Shown: positions 48,380 to 60,763 of the stretch, piece by piece | Position numbering within the stretch: the first letter of the stretch is position 1 | How the letters are laid out: every line of letters starts with the position of its first letter | NCBI RefSeq assembly: GCF_001949145.1 | Contig: NW_019091649.1 | Span: 1-64,000 of the forward strand | DNA: 64,000 bases | Source: Acanthaster planci | Taxonomy: Eukaryota; Echinodermata; Asteroidea; Valvatida; Acanthasteridae | Reading direction: 5' to 3' | Made by a program: the position numbers and the translations under genes | The notes under the pieces: model-generated | Database searches by the model: none | Seen by the model: the letters and a program-made list of their open reading frames with translations, nothing else | What the model was told of the DNA's origin: nothing

Positions 48380-48475
48380 ATATAGCGGACTCTGCAGCAT
48401 CCAGACTTCAGTTGCCTGATGAAGGCTTGCAGCACCAGCAGCCGAAACGTCGCTACCAGCAACACGACACCGCGA
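48380..48475 (+). mobile_element. Possible 3' tail of a Penelope-like retroelement
   Basis: The segment TGATGAAGGCTTGCAGCACC followed by AGCAGCCGAAACGTCGC is a sequence signature I associate with the ends of Penelope-like elements (GATGAAGGC...GCCGAAACGTC). No reverse transcriptase or GIY-YIG endonuclease frame is visible nearby, so only the tail would be left. The assignment is tentative. Confidence 0.4.
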
Positions 48476-51400
48476 GTCATCGATTATCTTTTTTCCTGTA
48501 TTTGTCATCCACCGCGGTGATTATGTTTATCTCTTCTTATAATTATCTCTTCTATTGACTTAAAACCTGGTTTCATATTCGCAATAAGAAGCATTCAACT
48601 TCGTTTTGAATCCTTCAAATAAATTAATTTGCATTACCGTACGTTTCGTATAAGCAAATAAGTGATTGGGATTTGGTTTGACTTATTCGTTGCCAGCTAT
48701 TACAAATGAGCATTCTTATCCGCCCGAAATACGTCTTTTATTGTGACTCTTCGGAAATGAGTATTCATTTTCATTTGCTGTAATTCAAATGCGCAAAAAT
48801 AAACGTTCAATTTGATTATAAGATACAAGGTTGCACAAATCTTGACGCCACTTTGGTAACAAATGTAATGTTACTCATCAAGGATTATCAATTGTTCACA
48901 AATTAAGGTCTTTATGAATTTTCTGTGCCTCCCTTTTTAACCATTGCAAGAAGGTATATGGGAACTCTAACTTTGCTGTATGATGTGATTGCGGCATGAA
49001 CGTAGCACAAGAAGGAAGGTTCCTTTAGCCTCGGTGCTTAAATATAGGATTCGTACAATAGTCGGTATGTTTCCAAAGACAACGTAAGTGGTTTGTTTCA
49101 GTAATGAGTATTTAAACATTAAATAAATCAAACACCGTCTAAGAATTATAACGGGAAGAGTTCCACACATACGGACGCTAGTGATTATTCCCTACAGCTA
49201 GTGACCTAGGCTGTTAGCCGTCAGAAAGCAAAAATGTGTCCAGAAAAGTTCAATTTACAAAAAACAAAGAAACAAACAAAAACTAAAAACTTTACTTTGA
49301 AAAAAGAACTTTCAGACCAGTCTCACAGGGTTTGACACAATGTGTCAAGTGGCGTCCGTAGATGGAACTCTTTCCAATATAACTTTTGTTAGCATACCTT
49401 AAATAACACACAACGCGAAATCACCTGCACATTTTGCGAAATAGCTTGAGTTTAAATTAAGATGAATGTAAGATTGCAGAGTGAATTCAATTTCGCCCCA
49501 AAATAAATGTCGATATACTAAACTTATTATAGTTTAGCATTATAGGGGCTCGGAAATTGAACCCTGACTCCATACGACTAAATTCACCCACCGTTGAAAT
49601 ATAATTTTTATTTGTTAAATAGAAACGGAGATTTGAATGTTCGTTCTATTTTGCGCGAAAACGAAAACTGCTATTTCATGTAGACATTTTCCCAAATTGG
49701 CCGGGAAAACCTATATTATTATCGTAAAATGAACATTCCATGAATAGAAACTAGGCCTTTGTCTAATTGCTGGTAATCACGTAGTCGTGTTAACCTAGCT
49801 GTGCAGAAACAGTGACAGGCATTTGGTATCACTTGGAATTTGTTGATGTACAATGTAAAAATGTAGCAGAACACATGGAAATATGGAAATTGTTTATGAT
49901 CGCACAATGAGGTGTAGGAAGTAGGAGTACATACGTGTACGTATGACTAATCAAGCAAGTTAATTCATTTTCCAAAAACTCTTGTCTTAAGTTGATGCCC
50001 AGCGTCATTCACTTATAAGAGCTGGATAAGATAATGCGCGACTTGTACTTGGACAAAAGACTTGTGACTTGCTTGTACAAGGACAAATTGACGGTCACTG
50101 AACAAATGACTTGTGACTTGACGCGGGTAACTGGACCAAATGACTTGTGACTCGACCTGGACTTGCAAGAACTGACTTGTTACCACGTCTGGTCTTAACC
50201 CTCTTAGAGGCCATAAACTTGAATGGTTAATCGTTCAAAATATTTGTCCTCCCCAGTCCCCCCTAAAAAACCCGCCCCCAAGAAGTGGTCGTGGATCCGC
50301 TCTCAGTCCACATACGGCTGTTTTTACCATCGTATTTCTTTTTTTTTATTTTCCCCCACATTCTTTGACCAAATGTTTTTTTGCGTAAATAATGTTTCAG
50401 TTTGTAGGATCCTTTGAAGAAACCCGTGTAATATACCTCTTAATATTATTGTGCTTTGATATGCACGTTGTTTGCGGTGTCGACATGTCAATGTCACATA
50501 AAATATATGTACACGCTTTTTGTTAGTTTTTAAACACGCAGCAGTCGTCTGAATTTTGTTTCGCCGGTGTCAAACATCCACTCAATTTTAGAGTACGAGT
50601 GTAAACAGGATACCCACGAAAACTTTCCCGCGTAAACCCCTGCTCATTCATTAAAAGCGTCCTTTAAACCCACGTGTTTTCATGCGTGCGTGTAAACACA
50701 AAATTGTGTTCGTGTTGCATCAGGCTCTAAGCAATGAAGTATTCACTGTAAACATTTCTTATTTAGCACGCGAAGGGAACGAAAAAGAAGAAGTGTAAAT
50801 TATTGTTCAATTACGGAGCCCAGCAGAGTTTACAAGAGTGACTTTAATCACACCTGTCGATGTGAGTATTGTGCTGAAACAGCTGACGTTACCTGGTTAG
50901 GTAGTTAACGTTACTAGCTGACTAGTACACGTACATGTACATGTGGTAGTAGTAGGACCAGACTGGGTGTACTGTCCTTGCTCTATGTTTTACACGTAGG
51001 CTGGCGTAGACATGATAGAGACTCATAACATAGAGGAGGGCAAATATCGTTAATCTGTGCATGGTCAGGTTTGGTATATTATACGTGTATGATTAGCGCT
51101 GTCTTGAACCGAATTGGGGAAATTTATTCTTTTATTGTGGGCCTACTAATACTGCGTAGGCTGAGTGATAGTATAATCAACTTAGAACATAGGCCTACCC
51201 GTACCCCCCCCCAACTGTGGGGTCCGACAACGGACCCCGTTCCACTCTTAATTCTGGGAGTACTCAGAACATGCAGAAGGGAGTAGACCTACAATAAATT
51301 AATTTTGTGTAAGGTTCAAGATTGCGCTTTAAGTAGCATATGTCATGTATGTTGGCATGGTAGGGCTAATCTGTACTTCCTATCAACATTTTAGATGACA

Positions 51401-52206
51401 AAAACTCTGTAGACATATCCAGTGCAATTTTACATGTGCAGGTTTTACAAGTTTGCATATATTTATAATTTGCTCAGGCAGACTAGTGATTAGACTAGCA
51501 CTGTCTTGGAAAGTGTGCAGTTTTGTGCCTCGAACTGTGCAATTTTTAAAAGGAGTCATGATAGTTACCATTTGACCGGGCGGGATGATGGGATACAGGC
51601 CTAAACTGGTTCCCATTCTCTCGTAAGTCCCCAGCTGTCTCAGTTATATTACTTTTATTGGCTAGATTCTCAGTACAAAGAAAGTTATTTCCCCTGATTA
51701 TTTGTTTAGTCTGGGATTTTAATTTTATTGGAAATTTTTTTTCTGATTCATCAAAAAGCTCAAAACTATTGGGCAAAATTTTGTGTGACACATCATGGCT
51801 GGCATGTACATGAACACGTTCCCCGTAAGTATACGTGCCACGTGCAGCACAAATCACACATAAAAATTGACTCTTCAATTAAATTTGTGCAAAACATGTA
51901 GTTGATGTCAGTTTCCCCCTAGGGGTCCGACATCCGCCCAGCTTGTGGGAGCGGGACAGACGTCGGACCCCACAGTTATGGGGGTGGATGTCAGTCTCTT
52001 ACATAGGACTGTTCCTTGTGATTGTGTACCATGCAGTTTTTAGTGCTGTGCACAATTTTAGTGGCACTACGTACATTTATCTGTGATTGTGCAAAATTAA
52101 AAAATTGCAGAAATTTTGTGCTCAACGGATCAACTTTGTGGCTAGTAATGTGATGTACATGTAGGTAAATCCCTCCTCCACGGTGAAATACAGTGTTGTA
52201 TTTGAG
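48476..52206. other. Long stretch with no gene recognised, upstream of the SRA gene
   Basis: I see no supported exon. It should contain the 5' untranslated exon and promoter of the SRA gene, because that gene's first coding exon starts just after an acceptor. A segment at 50030-50200 repeats GACTTGTGACTTG-like words related in style to the hAT subrepeats. Matching words (GACTTGTGATGGACTTG) reappear at 52870-52905. A palindromic ACGTACATGTACATGT patch lies at 50931-50946. Confidence 0.4.
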
Positions 52207-52680
52207 TCCATCACAAGTCTTTTCACAAGTCCCTTCACATGTCCCTTCACAAGGCCAGTCACAAGGCCAGTCACATGTCCCTTCACAAGGCCAGTCACAA
52301 GTCCCTTCACAAGGCCAGTCACGTNNNNNNNNNNNNNNNNNNNNNNNNNNNNNNNNNNNNNNNNNNNNNNNNNNNNNNNNNNNNNNNNNNNNNNNNNNNN
52401 NNNNNNNNNNNNNNNNNNNNNNNNNNNNNNNNNNNAAGGCCAGTCACAAGTCCCTTCACAAGTCCCTTCACAAGGCCAGTCACAAGTCCCTTCACAAGGC
52501 CAGTCACATGTCCCTTCACAAGGCCAGTCACAAGGCCAGTCACAAGGCCAGTCACAAGTCCGTTCACAAGGCCAGTCACAAGTCCCTTCACAAGGCCAGT
52601 CACATGTCCCTTCACAAGGTCAGTCACAAGGCCAGTCACAAGGCCAGTCACATGTCCCTTCACAAGGCCAGTCAGAAGTA
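52207..52680. repeat. Minisatellite of two interspersed 12-bp words
   Basis: The array consists almost wholly of CACAAGTCCCTT (variant CACATGTCCCTT) and CACAAGGCCAGT, joined without spacers in irregular order. Because the unit is 12 bp, all three frames stay open and give spurious ORFs such as repeated HKASHKSL or QGQSQVPS. The array is interrupted by an assembly gap, so its true length is unknown. It ends about 1.25 kb before the first coding exon of the SRA gene. Confidence 0.95.
52325..52435. other. Assembly gap (111 N)
   Basis: A run of N inside the minisatellite. The real number of repeat units could be larger or smaller than the gap size suggests. Confidence 1.
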
Positions 52681-53929
52681 ACAGGGTGGAATGTACACAT
52701 TGAGGGCACTGTCTATGCTGCTGCCATTGTAAGGACTGCTCAAGAAAATACAGTACCGCGCATTTTAACTTGCAAAAATGCACATTATAATTTTTATTAT
52801 TTTTATTAACAATGATGAAGGAACGTTTTTGCTATAGCTCATTTAAATAGCTTGTGAATTGGCTTAAGACTGAATGACTTGTGATGGACTTGCAGGGACT
52901 TGTGATGGAATCAATACTGTTTTTAAAATAAGCCCCACCAACATGCTGTGGCATACGTGCTGCACTAGAATCAGTAGCTAACTAGGGCAATAAGAACTCC
53001 TTTTGTCGAATTTGGGACTCGATTTGTACAACAAACCAAGTTCAAAAATGGTGAAAAGGGAGGCCTAGTCCTAACACCCAGACCTGGTGTTTAATTTAAG
53101 CCCTGTACTGGAGTAACATACTTCGTTACTTTTTGTGTACAATGGCGGGGCAATATTGTTAGGCCAGGCCTCATTATATGAGCTCATTAACTTTCTTCAA
53201 CTTTTGTGTTGTGCTGATTTTCTTTACGTGTTTCAATTACTGTACATCCTATATTTCCTTCTGAAGCATAGATACTTTTCTTTCCTTTTCTTGTGTTTTG
53301 GGGGTTGGATTAATACCAGAGATTTTTATAAAGGTCTGGTCCCTGTTTCCCGTGGTCCAGATTGGTGTAATAGAAGTAGATGGTAACCAGCCTAAAGTGC
53401 CATAACTGTAGCCAGGGCGATTCAGTTGTCACTCATTGACGTTAGGCCAAACAGAACAAATATTACAAGTCATGGTTACAAATTTATGAAAGGCAGTTGA
53501 TATTTGAATGTGAACCAGTCCTGATTCGCTTTTGCTTTTTCTGTCTGCATGCTGACTGAAGATTGCGCAGTAGGTGTCTTTTGAGGGAGACTTGAACTAT
53601 TGCAAGCTATTTCAGACTGAATGCCGTTTTAGACTTACATGTATGTATCTCCCTTGAAAAAAATCCATAAAAAAGAAAGAAATATCCTGCATTTAACATG
53701 TTTAATGTAGCATTCAATATAAAACGTCAAAAGGATGATTTTGCAACTTTCAGGGTAGGTAAACAAATTGAAACAGCCCACAGCAGGCCTGGATTTTACA
53801 TGTAGGTCCTTGTGTTCTGTCAGTCCCCATCAAAGTCCTATAAATCTCATTAAAGCCACTTTTCATACAACCTGCTGTATTGGTTCTGTAATACACTTCT
53901 TATTCTTTTTTTTTTTTATTTAGACCACA

Positions 53930-56900
53930 ATGCCAGCTGAATTGTCACCCTATGAAGTCCAGCGTCTGAAGAACATCGAGGAAAACAAGCGTGTGCTAAA
54001 GGAACTAGGCTTGTACAAACCGGTAAATTGCGGAAATAAGAGCCCCCACTCACCCAAATAGTGTTTTGTAGCCAAAAAAGCATTACTTGTTTTGTTTTCA
54101 TTTGTTCATTTTGTTCCTCAAATCTGACATTTAAAATCAAAGGTGAACTAAATCTGAGGGTTTACACATGTGATGAAATCTTTTCACAAGCTAAAACTAA
54201 GAATAAATTCTGAAATTCTGTATTTAAAAACCCAAAGAATGTTCAACTAAACGTTTAGCTTTTTGAGGAAATTGCATAAATGCTGAGATGTTGGCTCAAA
54301 ATTTAGAAATTTTCATTATTGCAGAATTTAAAGGATTCAGCACATTTCAAATGAAAATAAATCATTTAAATGCGCACGCAATGGAAGTGTGGTCATGTCA
54401 AATGACAAACAAACAACTTCTGCAACAAGTAGAGTCCAGGAAGTCAGCTTCAAGAAAAAAATGAGCCCTTGTAAATTGTTTTGCCTGGGAAAAAAGAGTC
54501 ACCTTTTCAAAAAATTATGTAACAGTTTCAGCTTGAGCCAAGGAACATTCAGAAGCGTCCCAAGCAACTCACCCGTAAACGTAAGCAGCAATCCGAAAGC
54601 CCCGTACCCAGTAAACTCCTGCTGCAGAGGCGTGGTTTAGACGAAGAGGCTGGAAGCTCCTTTGCATCTGGTGTGCGGAAATCCAGACGGTTAATTGGAC
54701 TGGTAAGTACTCATGAAGACAGAATCTATGCAAGGTTACTACATACGGGGCCTTGTCAAACTTGCATTGCTTGCACTGATAAATGTATTATGTCAAGAAT
54801 CAACCATATCCGAGAATGCTAACATTCCCATCAAGGATAAGTGAAGTATCAAATAATTTTGTCCTTCATTGATAAATACCTAAGACAGTTCAGCCATTCC
54901 TGTTGGTTAGTAGTCATCATGTAGCTGGTCTTAAGATTGCGTGAAATTTAGACACCTATAAAATCTAGTCTCTTTTGCCTCGAACTGGACGAATGTTTAC
55001 AATCTTTAGTTATGTTTGCACAATACTTACAATGAGCCCACATTTCGGGAGTTTCAAATTCACACTACACTGGCTTATTGCATTCTATGCCAATCTTACG
55101 CTGTACACTCCGCATGTGCACCACATTCCATGTAAAGAGATAAGATGGCTGAGGGGTGTTTGAAAAGAAGTAAAAATGTTGAACAGAATTGTCGAAAATT
55201 TATAACTTTTGTTCAACTTGTTTGACTATGTGACTCAAAGGGTTCAGCTCAGGCCATTATCAGCATCCATTTTTCTGATCTGGTCACAAAGGAACATTTG
55301 AGAGTAAGCCAAGCACACATTCCATCAGTAAGCCCGCTCAGTAAACTGCAAATTTTAGTGGTCGTAGTTGCTAGTCAAAACATTTGCAGGTTGAGTCTGT
55401 TGTGAGTTAATTAGATACAGGATTGACTTGTTTCATAGAAACCTCGGACTGCTGATGAGGTTGATGCTGACCTGTCCAAGGCTGATCCAGACGCAGACTA
55501 TACGCCCACCAAGCCAGTCAGAAGAGAGAATTCATTTGGCGCTATTGAAGGTAAGATCTGGCGTCCATGCTTGATGGTCAAGCATTTCAACCAATTTAGC
55601 ACAGTGTGCATGAAATAACAACGTGATAAACTAAATTCCAGGAATGTACTGACTCTGTTTATTGTACATAATCAAACTTTTGAAGGTTTACCACATTTTT
55701 GCTTTGTTTACTTCACTTTATTTTGCAAAATCTAATGCAAGTGCCCGACTCCACTTACATAATTTTTGGGGGGGATCGTGATTTCCATGTGGATTTAGTT
55801 GTGTTAGGATTTAATGATAAATCTGTAGGTATTTCCTAGCACAATTAAATGTCATTTGATACTGTTTCAACTTTCAGGTGTAGAGGTTGGTCAGGAATGG
55901 ATGATGCGGATTGACTGCTCCCGAGATGGCATCCATCGGCCCACAGTGGCTGGTATCCATGGCAACGAGGAAGAGGGATGCTACTCATTGGCATTGTCGG
56001 GTGGCTACGAGGATGATTTGGACCTCGGAGAGAGTTTCACGTACACTGGAGAAGGTATGTGGACTGTCTGGAAACCTGTGTTGTCGGGACAGGTGTGTGA
56101 ATTATAACGGAGGTTGTCATTTCATCTGAAGGCCTAGGTTTGTGTTCAGTAACACCATAAGTTCAATCCTTGTCGTTCCGTAGTTGTGGAAACATACACA
56201 CAATATTTCACCTATTTTGTGGGGACCGCAAACATTATGGGGACAGAGAAATGTCCCCAGAGCTCTGGCCAAACAAAAGAAATTGACCCCTGAACTTGGT
56301 GACGGCCTACCCACCGGTAGAGGTACCTGCATATCCTGAATGCTCACGACGGGCGCAGTACAGATAGCAATACTAGGCACTCCTACCTTGGAAATTCTTT
56401 GTTTCTTCAGACAGTGAGCCAGTTTGGTATTTCTAAAAGTCTAGGTCCTTCGGGAAGAAAGCTTATATTGGAGTCAGTGTAGTGCTACACTGGTAGGACA
56501 GACTGCCATGCGTGCATGTAGCTGTGCCTGAATAGCCTCATACTGGGCAATACGCTGTTGGAATACCAGACTGATTCATTGGGATTGCTGCATGTCTTGC
56601 AGTGATCAGTATGGAACCTACATCACCCACCCTCCCCTTATTGCATACGTACTGCACTATCAAACACGCCCATGTATGTGCAGTGCTTAGGGCTCATTTC
56701 TCTACTTGCAGCTCCTGGGCTGAAGTAGCCTAACTAATGTACATGTTCTTCCCTGGAATCATCACAAACCGTCCAAAATTATTCACTAAATGAGAAACAT
56801 ACGTACAGTAATTTCCCCTGTTTAAAAGAAATACCCTGAACCTCCCTTTATATTACCAAACCTTCCACAGTTTTGAAAGGATCTGCCAGTTTCAATGTCA

Positions 56901-59900
56901 TGTCATGCAGTGCACATTTGCGGCACTCTTGTGTTAGTATTAGCAGTTATGATTCACCCGTTTGTGCATCAGCCTGTGTAAACTTTATAGACATGTCAGT
57001 TGGAAAAGTTTGAATTTTGGGCAAGCTTATCTTGGAAAAAAGTATGCAAGAATAGTATGTCTGAGTTTCATAAATTGGTGTCAAAATGACATCAGTGGAC
57101 CACCCCATTGGAGACATTCCTGAAGGCTGGACCTGATAAAATCAATACATTCCAAGAACATAGGAGACAGTGTGTAGGGGCTAAAGGGATCATTTTAATG
57201 TTCAGTCTTAATCCAGTAATTTCAGTCAGTATATTCCATCTTTAATTTTCCAATAGGAATCATTATGGGAGTAGAGGCTTTGCATGGTAGCCATCTTGAA
57301 AGGCAGCTCTTTTTTTTCCGTAGGGAAAGTTCCTGGTATGCATACCCTGTGGAACAAAAGCACTGGCCTACAAGATGGCTGTTCTGCAAACCCTCTACCG
57401 ACAGATACTTTCAAGGGAAAGTTATTGTGCTTTTTTGTGATTTGGTTCTTCTCTAGGTGGTCGTGACTTGAAGGGAACGAAGGCTAACCCTAAGAATCTA
57501 CGCACAGCACCACAGTCCAGGGACCAGACACTGACTAGAGGTTAGATGAATGTATACATTGTAGCTAGGAATCCCTGGCCCACAGGAAACTGTTCCGTAC
57601 ACAGCCTGAAATACTGATAGACAGTACCTTTGCTTCTGACAGCGTTTCTGAGGATTAGCTCAGGATATAAGTACAGTCATTCACAAGCCAGCAGTGAGTT
57701 TTGGGCACCGTGGTGTAACAGTTGTGGATTAATCTATTTCATCTGGAAAGCCTGTGTAGTACAGTATGCTTGGCCTTTGTGTGAAGAGCCTACATAAGTG
57801 TCTGTGAATACTTTCTGTGGTCATGTCTCGTTGTTTTGCCCAACAGGGAACCTGGCACTCACCAGGAATATTGAGTTTAAGCGTCCTGTGCGTGTGATTC
57901 GTGGCTACAAGTTGGACAGTCCGTATGCACCAGAGGAGGGCTACAGATATGATGGTAAGTTAGTGGAAGACTCAGAGTGAGGCAGTGCTAAATAGGGCAG
58001 ACGTCGCATGCGTCTCTGAATGACCTCAAACACGATTCATATAGAGCATGCGGTGTGGGAATCCCGAACATGCTCATTGGGCTCAAAATTACAATATTAA
58101 TGATATGGTGTACTTTATGCGCGTTCCTGTACCTGGCAGGTTCTGGACATGCTTTACACAGTATTCGTTATTCGGGCTCACTGAGCCTAGAAACATCTTA
58201 ACTCCCTTGGGAGCATACAACAATCAACCACAATTAACCCTCTCTGCCCCCACAGATGGCTGTATTGAGACCTTACCATAGCTTCGGTGTAGAAATTTGT
58301 CCCAAGTTAATTAAATGAAATGTTCCAACACAAGGGGCATGGTCAGCTTGCTTGAATCAGTTATATCCCAACATAAATTCCTTCCCTGCAGGTGTGTACA
58401 TGGTTGAGAAATACTGGTTCACCACTGGCCTCTCTGGCTTTGGTGTCTACAAGTTTGCCCTCCGTCGCTGTGAAGACCAAGCCTCACCTCCTTGGGAGGT
58501 GGTTGAACCTAGCAGCCCTGGGAAGAAGTCCGACAGTGCCTACAGCAGCCAGTCAGAGCGGGAGACTAGTGATGCTGGGAGTGAGCCGGTAAGGTTTATT
58601 AAGGGTCACCATAAAAGACAAGTCTGTCCCCTCAGAAATTGGTCAGCATGGAGGTTTTGTTCCATTGTACAGGGAAGCTGTAGCAGTAGTTGTAAGCAAA
58701 GCATTACATCAAGGCCCAATAACCTTGTTAACCACTTCCTGCCGGGGACTCCGGAATCGGAGCCTTATGCTTTATATGCGTGGCCGTGGTCTCTGAACTC
58801 GGACAAAGGAAACAGGGCCCTGTAACAAAAGACCGTACTCTAAACAAAAGACCAGGCTGCTGGGCATTATCGACATTTTTCACTCTCAAAAGTGGTGATA
58901 ATCCAGCCTTGTTTTGAAACCATATACCAGGGTTTGGGGCATTTAGAGCAAGCGGATTACTACCTGGGACAAATGCGCTCCACCACCGCAGCGATGAGCC
59001 ACACAGTACCGCTGCACACTAATCTGGCCCCTATTGAAAAGTGGTTAACCACTTCATGCCGGGGCATTTTTCAATGTTAATGATGCTGGGCCGGCATGAC
59101 TATCATTGTTTCCGTTTTCAAAATCCTTCAAAAATTCATCATTTCATTTAACGGTCGTTTATAGCGACACCAAGTAATCTTTAGGCACTACTCTAAGTTT
59201 ACAGGTGACCTTCATTGATGCCCGAGTATTTCAGCCAGGCCAGCAGCCTTGTAAACAGAGCCCAGATTGTGCGGTGTTGTGTAACTGTCTTTTGTTCACG
59301 AACCTGGCTTAGTGCACTGCTGACCTCTTTTCAATAGGGGCCAGATTAGCGTGCAGCGGTGCTGTGTGGCTCATCACTGCAGTGGTGGAGCGCTTTTGTC
59401 CCCGGTAGTAATCCGCTCGCTCACAATGCCCCAAATCCTGGTATACGGTTTCAAAACAAGGCTGGATTATCACCGCTTTTGTTGTAATGCCCGGACCCAA
59501 TTAATCAACTGGAGTCTGACTTGAGTCACAGCCTTTTTTGACTTGAGTCGGACTCGAGTCACAGCCTTTTGTGACTCGACTTGAGTGGTTGAAGCAAATG
59601 GCTGAAGTCCCCCACAAGAAGAACAGACTTGAGTAAAAGTTGGTAAGACTCGAGTCCCAAGAATAAAAGCAAACTTCAGGGTGAAAAAATACTGGAACTT
59701 AATGCCATTTTATAATGTTCATGTCATGTGTTGTTATTGTCAAGAGTAGATGTGGAGTGACCATGTGTACTTACCCAGAGGTAAATTTGAAAAGTTGACT
59801 CGCTCTTGTTAATATTTTTAATATTTGACTTGATTTGATTTTTGGCCTAATGACTCAAGTCACCGTGTCACAATAACTCAACTCGACTCAAGTCACAAAA

Positions 59901-60449
59901 GTGAGTGACTCGTTGGAATGTGGACTTTTTTAATCCTGAATTTCAGTAGAATTTTGCAACCACACCCTAAAGGGGTTTAACTTGGGCCACGGACAATGCC
60001 GCTGAGCCAGTAAGTGTTGTTACAGTCCCAAATTCTGGACCTAGTCTTCAATCCGAAAAGAATTTCTGAGGTTTGATAACAGTATGCCATCTTTCTTTGT
60101 TTGAATGGATTGCTCACATTTCATGGGATGTATTTCTTGTAGTATTTACGACTATCTTTATGTGTATTAAAACTTGCCAATACTTTGCAGGTACCCTCTC
60201 ACATGAGGCTGATGAAACTACATACTATCTTAGTTTACACTGTATTGACTGGCTAATCCCAATCGATTGTTTAGTTCAACAAAAACCTGATCAAAGTGAT
60301 CTGAATGAGTTTCTGTGTGGTGTACTGTATTTCTTGGGTTTTTTTTTCTTCAGGATAAAGGCCATATTGACAGTGATACTTCAGAACTCTCGCCCGCTAG
60401 CAGTCCTGCCTCGTGTCCTGAAACATCCTCCTTTTCAGAGGCTCAATAG
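53930..60449 (+). CDS. Stand-alone SRA/YDG-domain protein (345 residues)
   Basis: Eight exons splice in consistent phase: 53930-54022, 54532-54702, 55439-55550, 55878-56054, 57457-57540, 57847-57954, 58392-58588 and 60354-60449 (stop TAG). Residues 5-28 (LSPYEVQRLKNIEENKRVLK onward) match a short YExxRLxNIxxN motif also known from WDR76-type chromatin proteins. A basic linker ends in RKSRRLIGL (about 80-88). Residues about 122-288 form one SRA domain: HRPTVAGIHG, LSGGYEDD, FTYTGEGGRDL, KRPVRVIRGYK, APEEGYRYDGVY and VEKYW. In UHRF1 this fold flips out 5-methylcytosine, and the pocket residues (GYEDD, FTYTG) are kept here. The NKR-finger segment is longer and different (GTKANPKNLRTAPQ). The Ser-rich tail has no RING, PHD or Tudor domain. 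The start ATG lies 6 nt after an acceptor, so a 5' exon exists. The likely site of action is methylated DNA in the nucleus, by inference. Confidence 0.92.
58728..59490. mobile_element. Head-to-head pair of TTAA MITEs (CCACxTGCTGCCGGG family)
   Basis: The left part (58728-59044) is a partial copy in reverse orientation, starting TTAACCACTTCCTGCCGGGG. At 59045 a second copy starts TTAACCACTTCATGCCGGGG in forward orientation and is truncated near 59490, without its right TTAA end. Both contain the MSHTxPLHxNLAPIEK-encoding block, once on each strand. It lies in the last intron of the SRA gene. Confidence 0.7.
59500..59925. mobile_element. Degenerate GACTTGAGTC-rich hAT-like element
   Basis: Repeated GACTTGAGTC and GACTCGAGTC words near both ends, and a right end reading AGTGAGTGACTCGTTGGAAT, resemble the element at 44829-45299 (ACTAGTGACTCGTTACAA). 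The left boundary is unclear because it abuts the truncated TTAA element. It is intronic in the SRA gene. Confidence 0.5.
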
Positions 60450-60757
60450 GAAGACCAGCTCATCAAGGAGAGAGATGCCATGGTCGCGGTGGAAAACACC
60501 CATTGAATTTTTCAATTTTCACATGTTCGTGCCAGTGCTATATTTTTTGTACTTGTATAATATACCCATTTTAAAGAAATTTGTAATTTCAATTCGACCT
60601 TTATAATTGCATATTTGCCAGTGTTGATGTTAACAGGTTAAAGGTTTGTCTTTAAAGTTTAACTCATTTCTCACTCATACCTAATCTTAAAATTTTTAAT
60701 GCCTTTCTGGTGACAGATTTATAGAACACAATATTATTTTTAAAGTAGTCAAGTAGA

Positions 60758-60763
60758 AATAAA
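60758..60763 (+). terminator. Poly(A) signal AATAAA of the SRA gene, proximal
   Basis: The first canonical AATAAA after the SRA stop, giving a 3' UTR of about 330 nt. A second AATAAA is at 61062-61067 and could give a longer form. Confidence 0.55.

Noticed and set aside
52183-52809. Long repetitive ORFs on both strands across the minisatellite and gap
   Set aside because: They arise because the repeat unit is 12 bp and N codons do not stop translation. All frames are equally open, so there is no coding evidence.
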